64,000 bases of DNA, from positions 62,001 to 126,000 of the forward strand of contig NZ_JBFRGP010000003.1 in assembly GCF_052115385.1 (NCBI RefSeq), written 5' to 3'. Shown piece by piece: positions 44,364-53,144 of the stretch. A model generated the notes under the pieces. The model saw only the letters and a list, made by a program, of their open reading frames with translations. It did not search any database and was not told the DNA's origin. How positions within the stretch are numbered: the first letter of the stretch is position 1; each line of letters opens with the position of its first letter. The position numbers and the translations under genes were made by a program. Source of the DNA: Dyella_D sp052115385. GTDB lineage: Bacteria > Pseudomonadota > Gammaproteobacteria > Xanthomonadales > Rhodanobacteraceae.

Positions 44364-45590
44364 TTAGTGCACGACACCCAGCGCCAGGGCGCTCATCACG
44401 GCGAATCCGAGCAGCCACGTGTAGCACCAGCCGACCATCAGGAACTTCAGGACGGTCATGGGCCAGCCCTGCCGGTAGACCCGTTTCTGCATCAGCAGCA
44501 GATAGACCGGCGCCCACACCGCCAGGGCGATTTCCACCCAGCCCAGCAGGTATCCGGCCCAGGCCGCATGCGGGGTGATCCAGGACTTCAGCAGGGCCAG
44601 CAGCACCCAGAGCAGCACGCTGGCGAACAGGAAGGCGTGGCTGTGCAGCGCCACGATCAGGTGCTCCATGAACAGCCGGCGCTTAAATATGTAGAACAGC
44701 TTCAGCAGCAGGGCGAACGCCGGCATCAGCACGAACATGGTCTGCGGCAGCGCGCCGAAGATGCCGGCCTTGACGCGCTCGGTGGCCTGTTCGCGCACCC
44801 CCGGGTCCGGACTCTTCCAGCCCTTGATGTTGGCGCTCAGGTTGGCGGCGGCGTGCTCCAGCCGCGTATTCATGAACTCGGGCAGCCAGGCGATGCGCAC
44901 GTGATCGCGCTGGCCCAGCATGTCTTCGAGCTCGACGTCGTCGTTCTTGGCCGGCGCTTCCGCGCTGGAGGCGACGGCGGGCGCGGAAGCGGCCGCCGCC
45001 GGTGCCGCCGCCGACCCGCTCGCTCCCGGTGCGTTGGCCGCGTCGATCTTTGCGATGCGCCGCTCCGCCTGCTTGCGCAGGGTCTTCTCGGCCTTGACCA
45101 GGCCGGCATCGGCGCCGGGCACGTTGGCCACCGTCGAGCGCGCCTGCTGCAGGTCGGCGAGCTGTTCGTCCAGCGCGTGGCGGACTTCGTCGGCGGTCTT
45201 GAGGTCGTCGAACTGGTGCCGGTCGGTGTGGACGCCGGGCGAGAAATCCTTGGCGTGCGAGACCAGCACGTCGACCGCGATATGGGTCAGGAAGAACGCC
45301 AGCAGGCACAGCACGAACATCAGCCGGAACGGCGGCACGTAGCGCTGGCGGCGCCCGGAGAAATATTCCAGGGTGAGGAAGCCCGGCTTGGTCATCAGCG
45401 GCGGCAGGGTATGCAGCACGCGGCCGTCCACGTGGAGGATCGTCTCCAGCGTGTCCTCGAACATGTGGTGCACCGGCTTGAGCACGGTGTGGATCGATTG
45501 CCCGCAGTGGTGACAGAACTCGCCCTGCATGGGCGCCGTGCAATTGGCGCAATGCACGCCGTCGTACGAGACGATGTCTTTCCCGCTCAC
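44364..45590 (-). CDS. DUF3667 membrane protein with zinc-ribbon N-terminus
   Basis: A 408-residue membrane protein of the DUF3667 kind. The N-terminus has a four-cysteine zinc-ribbon-like pattern (HCANCTAPMQGEFCHHCGQ), then a conserved YFSGRRQRYVPPFRLM segment leading into the first membrane helix (FVLCLLAFFLTHIAVDVL). The middle, about residues 95-230, is soluble, ends in an Ala-rich linker and contains coiled-coil-like stretches. Four further helices form the C-terminus (FVLMPAFALLLKLFYIF, AFLFASVLLWVLLALL, WVEIALAVWAPVYLLL, MVGWCYTWLLGFAVMSALAL). Function is unknown for the family. The start is GTG at 45590, chosen for its strong ggagggg site and because it directly precedes the Cys motif. 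Confidence 0.85.
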   Translation of the reverse strand: MSGKDIVSYDGVHCANCTAPMQGEFCHHCGQSIHTVLKPVHHMFEDTLETILHVDGRVLHTLPPLMTKPGFLTLEYFSGRRQRYVPPFRLMFVLCLLAFFLTHIAVDVLVSHAKDFSPGVHTDRHQFDDLKTADEVRHALDEQLADLQQARSTVANVPGADAGLVKAEKTLRKQAERRIAKIDAANAPGASGSAAAPAAAASAPAVASSAEAPAKNDDVELEDMLGQRDHVRIAWLPEFMNTRLEHAAANLSANIKGWKSPDPGVREQATERVKAGIFGALPQTMFVLMPAFALLLKLFYIFKRRLFMEHLIVALHSHAFLFASVLLWVLLALLKSWITPHAAWAGYLLGWVEIALAVWAPVYLLLMQKRVYRQGWPMTVLKFLMVGWCYTWLLGFAVMSALALGVVH

Positions 45591-45660
45591 GTTGACCCCT
45601 CCCCTTACAAGCGGACGATCTTGGCATAAGAGTCTGACCAATAGCACCGCGCATGTGCCC

Positions 45661-45794
45661 GTCATCCCGGCGCAGGCCGGGATCCAGTAGAGACAAGGCA
45701 CGTGAGAGGAACGGAGCCAACGAGCATGGCCGCCGGAGCTCGCCGCGACAATCAAGCGATACCGCTACTGGATCCCTGCCTGCGCCGGGATGAC
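45661..45794. repeat. Family C inverted repeat (gtcatcccggcg type)
   Basis: Thirty-base arms, left beginning gtcatcccggcgcagg and right ending cctgcgccgggatgac, each including a tggatc core, around 74 bases of unrelated sequence. It lies between the divergent DUF3667 and MATE genes. This motif type is widespread as an intergenic repeat in proteobacterial genomes. Confidence 0.85.
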
Positions 45795-45865
45795 GGATGG
45801 TGGCGCCGGCATGAATCAAGAGTCGGTGCGAGCCTGTAGAATCGCCGGCCCTGGAGTCCCGATCT

Positions 45866-47248
45866 ATGTTCCTTTCCCCTTCCGATCGCGCCCGCGTGGC
45901 ACACGAGATCGGCGCCACCCTCGCGCTCGCGGCGCCGCTGATCCTTGCCCAGCTCGCCGCGGTAGGCACCAACGTGGTCGACGCCGTGCTCGCCGGCCAT
46001 TACAGCGCGCACGTGCTGGGTGCGGTGGCGGTGGGTGCGAGCATCTGGGCGCTGGCGATCGTCAGCGGCATCGGCATGATGATGGCGGTGCCGCCTTCCG
46101 TTTCGCAGCTCGATGGCGCCGGGCGCCGCGGCGAAGTCGGCGCGGTGTTCCGCCAGGCGCTGTGGCTGGCGATCGGCATGGGCGTGCTGCTGTGGTTCGG
46201 CGTGCGCCATGCCGGTCCGCTGATCGACCTGATCGGGGTCGACCCCGGCCTGCGCAACGACGTGGTGGCGTTCCTGCACGCGATCAGCTGGGGCGCACCC
46301 GCGCTGACCTGTTATTTCGCGCTGCGCGGCCTGTCCGAAGGCCTGTCGATGACCTTGCCGTCGATGTTCTTCGCCCTGGCCGGCCTGTGCGTGCTGGCGC
46401 CGCTGGGTTACGTGCTGATGTTCGGCAAGTTCGGCCTGGAGCCGCAGGGGGCGCGTGGCTGCGGGGTCGCCACGGCGCTGGTGCTGTGGATGGAGATGCT
46501 CGGGTTCGCCGTCTATATCTCGCGCCACGGCAACTACCGCGGCCTGAACCTGGGCGAGCGCTTCGACCTGCCGAACCCGCGGCGCATCCGCGAACTGCTC
46601 TCGATCGGCCTGCCGATGGCGATCACCCTGCTGGCCGAAGGCGGCCTGTTCGTGGCGGTGGCGCTGGCCCTGGGCACGCTGGGCGAAACGGTGGTGGCCA
46701 GCCACCAGGTGGCGCTGAACATCGCCTCGGTGTTCTTCATGATCCCGCTGGGCCTGGCCATGGCGATCACCGTGCGCGTGGGCAACGCGGTCGGCCGCGG
46801 CGACGCCCAGGGTGTGCGCTACGCCGGTTTCTGCGGCATCGCCCTGGCCGTGCTCACCCAGATCGTGTCGGCCAGCCTGATGCTGGGCCTGCCGCATCTG
46901 ATCGCCTCGCTGTATACCCGCGACGCGGCGGTCATCGCGCTGGCCACCCAGCTGATCGTGCTGGCCGGCGTGTTCCAGTTCTCCGACGGCATCCAGGTCG
47001 CCTCCAACGGCGCGCTGCGCGGCCTGAAGGACACCCGCGCGCCGATGGCGATGACGCTGTTCGCCTACTGGGTGATCGGCATGCCGTTCGGCTGGTGGCT
47101 GGCGTTCCGCCAGGGACTGGGCGCGCGCGGCATGTGGATGGGGCTGGTGGCCGGCCTGAGCGTGGCCGCGCTGCTGCTGTTCACCCGCTTCTGGCGCAGT
47201 TCGAAGACCGAGCGCTGGCGTCGCCCGACCAGCACTTCTCCCACATGA
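45866..47248 (+). CDS. MATE-family multidrug/Na+ antiporter (NorM-like)
   Basis: A 460-residue inner-membrane exporter with twelve hydrophobic segments in two related halves. Family features: LAAPLILAQLAAVGTNVVDAVLAGHYSAHVLGAVAVGASIW-like first bundle, PPSVSQLDGAGRRGEVG in the first half, GLPMAITLLAEGGLFVAVALALG at the start of the second, and ASHQVALNIASVFFMIPLGLAMAITVRVGNAVGRGD read in blocks. NorM-type proteins exchange cations for drugs or toxic metabolites. The start at 45866 has little Shine-Dalgarno match (gatct), so the exact N-terminus is only fairly sure. It is 52 bases upstream of sppA on the same strand. Confidence 0.93.
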   Translation: MFLSPSDRARVAHEIGATLALAAPLILAQLAAVGTNVVDAVLAGHYSAHVLGAVAVGASIWALAIVSGIGMMMAVPPSVSQLDGAGRRGEVGAVFRQALWLAIGMGVLLWFGVRHAGPLIDLIGVDPGLRNDVVAFLHAISWGAPALTCYFALRGLSEGLSMTLPSMFFALAGLCVLAPLGYVLMFGKFGLEPQGARGCGVATALVLWMEMLGFAVYISRHGNYRGLNLGERFDLPNPRRIRELLSIGLPMAITLLAEGGLFVAVALALGTLGETVVASHQVALNIASVFFMIPLGLAMAITVRVGNAVGRGDAQGVRYAGFCGIALAVLTQIVSASLMLGLPHLIASLYTRDAAVIALATQLIVLAGVFQFSDGIQVASNGALRGLKDTRAPMAMTLFAYWVIGMPFGWWLAFRQGLGARGMWMGLVAGLSVAALLLFTRFWRSSKTERWRRPTSTSPT

Positions 47249-47300
47249 CCTGTAAGACACGACGGGGTACGCTGCCGCCGTCTTATCGAGGAACGTACGA

Positions 47301-49163
47301 ATGACGGAGCGCGGCACCAACGGTTTCTGGGCTTTCCTGCGCGTGTTCGGGCGTGGGATCAACGTGGTCAGGCTGGTCATCATCAACCTGATCTTCTTTG
47401 TGTTCCTTGGCTTCTTCCTGCTGCTGATGCTGGGCTTCTGGGCCGGCAGCCACGGCGAGCGCGGCATCCAGAACGACAGCGTGCTGGTGCTCAAGCCGCA
47501 GGGCGAACTGGTCGAACAGTTCAGCATCGAGCCGCTGGAGCGCGCGCTGCAGGGCCTGTCCGGCAATGCGCCCAAGCAGGTGCAGGTGCGCGACCTGGTG
47601 GCGGCGATCGACGCGGCCGCCGGCGACAGCCGCATCAGCCGCATCCTGCTGCAGCCGCAGGACGTGCACGCCGGCGGCTTCGCCGCGCTGCACGAGGTGG
47701 CCGCGGCGCTGGACCGCTTCCGCGCTGCCGGCAAGCCGGTGATCGTGTGGGCGTCGAACATGGACCAGGGCCAGTACTACCTGGCCGCGCACGCCGACCG
47801 CATCCTGCTCGATCCGATGGGTGGCGTGGTGCTGACCGGCCTTGCCAACTACCGCTTGTTCTACAAGGACCTGCTCGACCGCCTGGGCGTGGACGTGCAC
47901 CTGTTCCGCGTCGGCCAGTTCAAGAGCGCGGCCGAGCCGTACATCCTCGACCACGCCTCGCCGGAGTCGAAGGAAGCCGATGCGTTCTGGATGGGCGGTC
48001 TGTGGGACCGCTATCTGGACGAGGTGGCAAAGCTGCGCAAGCTCCAACCGGCCGCGCTGCGCGCCGCCGTCGACGGCCTGCCGGAGGCGATCGCCGGCAC
48101 CAAGGGCGACCTCGGCCAGCTCGCCTTCAACGAACACCTGGTCGACGGGCTGGCCACGCGCGACGACCTCGAAAACATGATGCGCAAGGAAGGCGTGCCG
48201 GCCGGCGGCAAGGGCGAAGGCTTCCGCCAGGTCGACCTGCGCCGCTACCTGGCCGGCGTGTCCGGCACCAGCGCGCTGCAAGCCGGCGTGGCGGTGGTGG
48301 TGGCCGAGGGCGAGATCGTCGGCGGCAAGCAGCCGCAGGGCACCATCGGCGGCGAGTCCACCGCGGCGCTGATCCGCACCGCGCGCGAGGACCGCCGCAC
48401 CAAGGCGCTGGTGCTGCGCGTCAACTCGCCGGGTGGCGAGGTGTACGCGGCCGAGCAGATCCGCCGCGAGATCGCGCTGACCAAGGAAGCCGGCATTCCG
48501 GTGGTGGTGTCGATGGGCAACGTGGCCGCCAGCGGCGGCTACTGGATCTCGATGAATGCGGACCGCATCTTCGCCGAGCCCAATACGATCACCGGTTCCA
48601 TCGGCATCTTCGGCATGTACTTCACCGTGCCCGGCACGCTGGACAAGCTCGGCGTGAAGACCGACGGCGTGGGCACCGGCCCGCTGGCCGGCGCGTTCAA
48701 CATTACGCGTCCGCTGGACCCGAAGGTGGGCACGCTGATCCAGGCGATCATCGACAAGGGCTACCGCGACTTCGTCGGCGGTGTGGCAAAGGCGCGCGGC
48801 AAGCCGTACGACGCCATCGACACCATCGCCCAGGGTCGCGTGTGGACCGGCCAGCAGGCGCTGGAGCGCGGCCTGGTCGACCAGCTCGGCGGCCTGCGCG
48901 AAGCGGTCGCGGATGCAGCGCAGCGCGCCAAGCTAGGCAAGAACCCCTCGCTGCACTATGTCGAGGCGCCGCTGGGCGGCTTCGAGCAGTTCATCGTCAA
49001 CCTCAACGACAGCTCGGCCACCATCGCGCTGCGCGCCTACGGCGTGCACCTGCCCGAGTGGGTGGCGCAGCTGCCGATGCTGGCGCCGGAGCTGAAGCTG
49101 CTGAAGAACGCGCAGTCGGGCAAGCCGAACGTGTATGCGTATTGCTTCTGCGAGCCGCGCTGA
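47301..49163 (+). CDS. sppA: Signal peptide peptidase SppA, long (67K) type
   Basis: A 620-residue SppA that degrades cleaved signal peptides in the inner membrane. One N-terminal helix anchors it (VVRLVIINLIFFVFLGFFLLLMLGF). It is built of two tandem S49 domains. The catalytic dyad is split between them as in E. coli (Lys209/Ser409): here Lys208 in GQFKSAAEPY and Ser411 in NVAASGGYWISM. The YLAAHADRILLDP and NSPGGEVYAAEQIR blocks are also typical. The start at 47301 follows the MATE gene by 52 bases with a gaggaacg site, so an operon with it is plausible. A bidirectional terminator follows. Confidence 0.95.
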   Translation: MTERGTNGFWAFLRVFGRGINVVRLVIINLIFFVFLGFFLLLMLGFWAGSHGERGIQNDSVLVLKPQGELVEQFSIEPLERALQGLSGNAPKQVQVRDLVAAIDAAAGDSRISRILLQPQDVHAGGFAALHEVAAALDRFRAAGKPVIVWASNMDQGQYYLAAHADRILLDPMGGVVLTGLANYRLFYKDLLDRLGVDVHLFRVGQFKSAAEPYILDHASPESKEADAFWMGGLWDRYLDEVAKLRKLQPAALRAAVDGLPEAIAGTKGDLGQLAFNEHLVDGLATRDDLENMMRKEGVPAGGKGEGFRQVDLRRYLAGVSGTSALQAGVAVVVAEGEIVGGKQPQGTIGGESTAALIRTAREDRRTKALVLRVNSPGGEVYAAEQIRREIALTKEAGIPVVVSMGNVAASGGYWISMNADRIFAEPNTITGSIGIFGMYFTVPGTLDKLGVKTDGVGTGPLAGAFNITRPLDPKVGTLIQAIIDKGYRDFVGGVAKARGKPYDAIDTIAQGRVWTGQQALERGLVDQLGGLREAVADAAQRAKLGKNPSLHYVEAPLGGFEQFIVNLNDSSATIALRAYGVHLPEWVAQLPMLAPELKLLKNAQSGKPNVYAYCFCEPR

Positions 49164-49180
49164 GTCGAACGAAGGTAGTG

Positions 49181-49214
49181 AAAAAAAACGGCGGCCATCG
49201 GGCCGCCGTTTTTC
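49181..49214. terminator. Bidirectional terminator between sppA and ABC gene
   Basis: Stem acggcggcc/ggccgccgt with eight A before it and TTTTTC after it, so it can end transcription from both convergent genes. Confidence 0.88.
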
Positions 49215-49229
49215 TTTATGGCACTGCGA

Positions 49230-50075
49230 TCAGGCCGGCACCGCGCTGAAGTAGTCGCCGTCGCGTCCGACCCGCACGCGCATGCCGAAGGCTTCGCTCA
49301 GCGCGGCATCGGTGAGCACCTGGGCCTTGTCGCCATGGCGCAGCGCCTTGCCTTCGCGCAGCAGCAGCACGCGGCCGATCTCCGGCACGATTTCCTCGAT
49401 GTGGTGGGTGACCAGCAGCAAGGTGGTGCCGCTGCGCGCCAGCGTGCGCAGGCTTTCCAGGAAGTGGCGGCGGGTGGCCAGGTCCAGGCCGGCGCTGGGT
49501 TCGTCCAGCAGCAGGGCGCGCGGACGGTGCACCAGGGCGCGCGCGATCAGCACGCGGCGCGCCTCGCCGGTGGACAGCGTGGCCAGGTCGCGGCCGAGCA
49601 GATGGGCGATACCCATCTGCGCCAGCGCCGCGTGCGCGCGTTCGCGCATCGCCGGCGTGGGGCGGTGGTCCGGGCCGAGGCCGCGCGCGGCGTAGAAGCC
49701 CGACACCACCGCGTCGAACACTTCCAGCGGCGTGTCGGTGGTGTAGTCCAGCTGCAGCGCGGGCGACACGATGCCGAGCAGGCTGCGCAGCTCGGCGACG
49801 TGCCAGCGCTCGCGCCCGAACACGCGCACGCTCGGCTGGCCGTCCTCGCGCGCCAGCGGATAGAGCTGGCGCGTCACCAGCTTCACCAGGGTGGACTTGC
49901 CCGAGCCGTTGGCGCCGAGGATGGCGGTGTGCTCGCCGGCGGCGACGCGCAGGCTCAGTGCCTCCAGGATCAGGCGCTCGCCGCGCAATACGCTGGCGCG
50001 GTCCAGTTCCAGTACCGGTGCGTCGGCGGCGATCGCGGGCGTGGCGTGTTCGACGGCGGTGGATTCGCGCGCCAT
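49230..50075 (-). CDS. ABC-transporter ATP-binding protein without a permease partner
   Basis: A 281-residue ABC ATPase with an atypical N-terminal 20-residue leader. Motifs: Walker A (LGANGSGKSTLVKL), Q loop (IVSPALQLD), signature (LSTGEARRVLIARALV), Walker B (ALLLDEPSAGLDLA) and H loop (VTHHIEE). It resembles the ModF/YclP-like group of iron/molybdate or unassigned ATPases. No membrane permease gene adjoins it; the only same-strand neighbour is a small lipoprotein gene four bases upstream. Transport of an unknown substrate with a distant permease, or a non-transport role, are both open. The start at 50075 is the first Met after the lipoprotein stop. Confidence 0.88.
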   Translation of the reverse strand: MARESTAVEHATPAIAADAPVLELDRASVLRGERLILEALSLRVAAGEHTAILGANGSGKSTLVKLVTRQLYPLAREDGQPSVRVFGRERWHVAELRSLLGIVSPALQLDYTTDTPLEVFDAVVSGFYAARGLGPDHRPTPAMRERAHAALAQMGIAHLLGRDLATLSTGEARRVLIARALVHRPRALLLDEPSAGLDLATRRHFLESLRTLARSGTTLLLVTHHIEEIVPEIGRVLLLREGKALRHGDKAQVLTDAALSEAFGMRVRVGRDGDYFSAVPA

Positions 50076-50079
50076 GCCT

Positions 50080-50295
50080 TTACTGTTCCGCCGCGTCGAC
50101 TTGCTTGCGCTGCTGTTCGGCCTGCTGGTCGACCACCTTCTGCACGTCCTTGGCCTTCTGCTCCTGCTTCTTCAGGTCGTCGAACGGGGTGGCGACGCGC
50201 GGCGCGGGCGCGGCTTCGGCCTTGGGCGTGGGCGGCTTGCCCGAGCAGGCGCTGAGGGCGAACAGGCTGAGCGGGAGGAAGAGCCATGCTTTCAT
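50080..50295 (-). CDS. Small lipoprotein, unknown
   Basis: A 71-residue lipoprotein. The signal MKAWLFLPLSLFALSAC ends in a good lipobox (LSAC), so mature residues start at about Cys17. The mature part is short, with a Pro/Ala-rich stretch (KPPTPKAEAAPAPRV) and a Lys/Gln-rich amphipathic helix (DDLKKQEQKAKDVQKVVDQQ) that could form a coiled coil. No family recognised. It ends four bases before the ABC ATPase start on the same strand, so the two are probably coexpressed. The start at 50295 places the signal first. Confidence 0.8.
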   Translation of the reverse strand: MKAWLFLPLSLFALSACSGKPPTPKAEAAPAPRVATPFDDLKKQEQKAKDVQKVVDQQAEQQRKQVDAAEQ

Positions 50296-50395
50296 GGTGG
50301 ATGCTCCGTAGGGGCCGTCCGCAGTGTCCCGCGCAGGGAATGGCGCGGCAACCTCGGGCTGGTCCCCGCGTGACGCAGGTTCTAAGCTCGCCTGC

Positions 50396-51178
50396 ATGAA
50401 CAACCGTATCGACGCCTGGCAGCTGCAGGGCCACACCGCCTTGATCACGGGCGCCAGCAAGGGCATCGGTTACGCCGCCGCGCGCGAGCTGGCCGGCCTC
50501 GGCGCGAACCTGCTGCTGGTGGCGCGCGACAGCGATTACCTCGAACAGGTGCGGGTCGAACTGGCGGATGATTTCGAGCAGATCGAAGTGCTGGCCTTCG
50601 CCGCGGACCTCGGCGTGCAGGAGGACCGGCTGGCGGTGTTCGACTGGATCGCGGATCTCGGCGCGCCGCTGTCGCTGCTGGTCAACAACGCCGGCGGCAA
50701 CATGCCCGCCGCGGCGCTGGACTACAGCGAGCGCGACTACCGCTCGATCTTCGAACTGAACCTGTTCTCCGCCTTCGAGATGTGCCGTCTGGCGCATCCG
50801 CAACTGGTGCAGCACGCCAACGCGGCGATCGTGAATGTCGGCTCGGTGTCCGGCATCACCCACGTGCGCACCGGCGCGGCCTATGGCATGAGCAAGGCCG
50901 CGCTGCACCAGCTCACCCGCAACCTCGCGGTGGAATGGGCCACCGATGGCATCCGTGTCAATGCGGTGGCGCCCTGGTATATCCGCACGCAACGCTCGGA
51001 GCCCGCGCTGGCGGACGACGACTATCTGGACGAAGTGCTCGACCACACCCCGCTGCGTCGTATCGGCGAGCCCGAGGAAGTGGCCGCGGCGATCGCCTTC
51101 CTGTGCCTGCCCGCGGCCAGCTACATCACCGGGCAGGTGCTGGCGGTGGATGGCGGGTTTCTCAATTACGGGTTCTGA
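50396..51178 (+). CDS. SDR-family oxidoreductase (tropinone-reductase-like)
   Basis: A 260-residue classical short-chain dehydrogenase/reductase. It has the cofactor motif (LITGASKGIGYAAA), LLVNNAGGN, the catalytic Ser (NVGSVSGIT), and Tyr/Lys in the YGMSKAAL form of YxxxK, followed by NAVAPWYIRT. The C-terminal VLAVDGGFLNYGF is typical. Sequence near the active site resembles tropinone-reductase-like or 3-ketoacyl-reductase-like SDRs, whose substrates cannot be told from sequence. The start at 50396 (MNNRIDAW) lies close to the Rossmann motif; the longer frame is unlikely. A family A repeat follows the stop. Confidence 0.9.
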   Translation: MNNRIDAWQLQGHTALITGASKGIGYAAARELAGLGANLLLVARDSDYLEQVRVELADDFEQIEVLAFAADLGVQEDRLAVFDWIADLGAPLSLLVNNAGGNMPAAALDYSERDYRSIFELNLFSAFEMCRLAHPQLVQHANAAIVNVGSVSGITHVRTGAAYGMSKAALHQLTRNLAVEWATDGIRVNAVAPWYIRTQRSEPALADDDYLDEVLDHTPLRRIGEPEEVAAAIAFLCLPAASYITGQVLAVDGGFLNYGF

Positions 51179-51199
51179 GCGCATGAGCGCAACGACGTC

Positions 51200-51294
51200 G
51201 GCGTAGGTTGGGGTGAGCCGCAGGCGAACCCCAACAGGGGCACGGGCCGGGCACATCGTTGGGGTTCGCCTGCGGCTCACCCCAACCTACGCCG
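51200..51294. repeat. Family A palindromic repeat, copy 3
   Basis: The best-conserved copy: ggcgtaggttggggtgagcc arm and its complement, with cgcaggcgaaccccaac inside, around a loop of about 24 bases. It fills the gap between the convergent SDR and DUF4124 genes. Confidence 0.92.
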
Positions 51295-51304
51295 GCTGCT
51301 GCGC

Positions 51305-51943
51305 TCAGCGGCAATTCGCCAACTGCCCGCGCAGCTCCTCGTCGCGCCGTTCCAGCGGCGGGCGGTCGCTCTTGAAGGCGCGGCGCAGCTTGCGCGCGTT
51401 GTCGTCGTAGTCGCCCTGCAGGGCGTGGCAGGTTTCGTCGAAGCTCATCGGGCGGCACTGGTCCTGCACCCACACGTAGTTGCCCGAGACCAGCCCGGCG
51501 GTGACCTTGCCGCGGTTGAGCTCAGGCGCCGAGGCGCCTGAGCCGCCGCCGCGCGCCAGCGGCGTCTGCACCATGCCGACCATGCCGAACGGCGCGAGAT
51601 AGGGCTGCGGGTCGCCGTTGCGGCTGATGTAGAACTTGCCGTCGGTCGCGCGCGTGCAGGCGTACAGGCCGGGCAGGGGCGCGGCCGGCTCCGCCGGGCG
51701 GGAGGGCGGCGCAGGCGGGCTGGTATCGCGGTCGTCGCCCGCCGGCGGCTGCTGCGGCGGCGCCGGTGCGGCCGGCGTGGGATCGGCCAGCTGCACGACG
51801 TCCTGCCGCTGCGCGCGGGCGCAGGGGCGGTCCTGGAAGGTCACCCGCCCATCGGCGCCGGTGCACTTGTAGACGGTGGCGGCGCCGGCCGGCAGGGCGG
51901 CCAGCGGCGACAGCAGGAGCAGCGAGAGGATCAGGCGGCGCAT
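51305..51943 (-). CDS. Exported DUF4124-domain protein
   Basis: A 212-residue exported protein. It has a Sec signal (LILSLLLLSPLAALPAGAA) and then a DUF4124 domain (VYKCTGADGRVTFQDRPC), a short domain frequent in Xanthomonadales. A Pro-rich linker (TPAAPAPPQQPPAG and PSRPAEP) follows, then a second region with four cysteines (LYACTRA, DQCRP, ETCHAL, ANCR) and aromatic residues typical of a folded domain. Function is unknown. The start at 51943 has gaatcctgccg upstream with only weak complementarity. It precedes nothing on its own strand except the repeat and is 35 bases from the degV stop. Confidence 0.83.
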   Translation of the reverse strand: MRRLILSLLLLSPLAALPAGAATVYKCTGADGRVTFQDRPCARAQRQDVVQLADPTPAAPAPPQQPPAGDDRDTSPPAPPSRPAEPAAPLPGLYACTRATDGKFYISRNGDPQPYLAPFGMVGMVQTPLARGGGSGASAPELNRGKVTAGLVSGNYVWVQDQCRPMSFDETCHALQGDYDDNARKLRRAFKSDRPPLERRDEELRGQLANCR

Positions 51944-51978
51944 CGGCAGGATTCTATGCCTGCGGATGGCCGCCCGAC

Positions 51979-52923
51979 TCAGAACTCCGCCTCATGTTCC
52001 TCGGCGGCGAAGCCCAGCGTGATGGCGCCCTCGCCGACGTTGACCATGCCGGTGATGCTCATCGGCGCTTCCATCAGCGCCACGCCGTGCTCGGCGCAGA
52101 CGGTGCGCAGGTCGGCGTAGCCGGGCAGGTTGTCCAGTTCGGCCAGGTCGCCGCCGTAGCTCACGCACATCGCCGGCACCAGCAGGCCGGCACGCACCCG
52201 CTGCACGGCGTAGCCGAACAGGGTCTGCGCGCCGTGCTCGAAGCCGCGCACCTTGCCGGCCGGCCCGGTCTCGCCGCGGAAGCAGCGCAGCAGCGGCTTG
52301 ATGTCCAGCGCCGAGCCCAGCACCGCGCTGAACAGGCCGACGCTGCGGTCGCCCTTCTTCTTGGCGCGCGCGCGCAGGTAATACAGGTCGCGCGGCAGCA
52401 TGTAGCCGTAGGAATGGTTGGCGATGAAGGTGGCGCGCTCGCGGATCGCCGGCGGCGTCTCGCCGGCCTTGACCAGGCGGGCGGCTTCCACGATGGCCGG
52501 CGCGGTGCCGGCGAACAGGTTGCGGGTGTCGATCACGCGCATCAGGAACTGGCCGGACAACCCGGCCCGCTCGCGCGCCGCGCGGTAGTGCTTGAGCACC
52601 GCGAAGCTGGCCTTGTTGACGTGGTCGTTGATCGGGCTGCGCGTGGCGGTGACGGTGAGGCAGAACACGCAGTCCTGCTCCAGCACGAGTTTTTCCAGGA
52701 ACAGCTTCTGCACCTCTTCCACCGAGCAGGGCTCGGTTTCGGCCGAGTGGCTGCGGTCGCCCAGCTTGCGGTCGATGAAGCGGCGGACTTCGACGGCGCC
52801 GCGGTCGTCGAGGAAGGTTTCGCTGTCGACCCGCACGGTGATCGGCATCACCGTGACGCCGTGTTCCTCCAGGAAGCCCTGCGGAATATCGCAGGACGCA
52901 TCGATGGCCAGCCCCATGCGCAT
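51979..52923 (-). CDS. DegV-family fatty-acid-binding-like protein
   Basis: A 314-residue DegV protein. The family binds fatty acids and in Firmicutes supplies a fatty-acid kinase; its role in this group is unknown. Signature regions are IDASCDIPQGFLEEHGVTVMPITV, SAETEPCSVEEVQKLF and RVIDTRNLFAGTAPAIVEAARL in part, with the lower domain ending in GVALMEAPMSITGMVNVGEGAITLGF. There is no kinase (DAK) domain or gene beside it. The start at 52923 (MRMGLAID) has aggggg upstream; a Met two codons further is possible. Confidence 0.86.
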   Translation of the reverse strand: MRMGLAIDASCDIPQGFLEEHGVTVMPITVRVDSETFLDDRGAVEVRRFIDRKLGDRSHSAETEPCSVEEVQKLFLEKLVLEQDCVFCLTVTATRSPINDHVNKASFAVLKHYRAARERAGLSGQFLMRVIDTRNLFAGTAPAIVEAARLVKAGETPPAIRERATFIANHSYGYMLPRDLYYLRARAKKKGDRSVGLFSAVLGSALDIKPLLRCFRGETGPAGKVRGFEHGAQTLFGYAVQRVRAGLLVPAMCVSYGGDLAELDNLPGYADLRTVCAEHGVALMEAPMSITGMVNVGEGAITLGFAAEEHEAEF

Positions 52924-53050
52924 CTTTTTACCCCCTAGCTCGACTGCGGCGGGAACATAACATGGGCCGGCGCCTGTGCCGACTGGGTCACATAACACGC
53001 GCCGGCCATGCGGCACTGCGCCATGCGGGAGCCGGGGCCGGTTCCGGCTA

Positions 53051-53068
53051 GAATGATGCGGATCATTC
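53051..53068. promoter_or_regulatory. Inverted repeat overlapping likely amn promoter
   Basis: GAATGAT-GCGG-ATCATTC, a perfect 7-4-7 inverted repeat about 77 bases before the amn start. It overlaps TAGAAT (53049-53054), a possible -10 box. It is operator-like (somewhat Fur-like in its half-sites), but the regulator is unknown. Confidence 0.5.
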
Positions 53069-53144
53069 GGCCTATCGCCGGCGTGGCGTCGCCGGTAACG
53101 CGGTGCGGGAGGCTCCCGCGCCCATCGACCTGCCAAAGGGTCCC

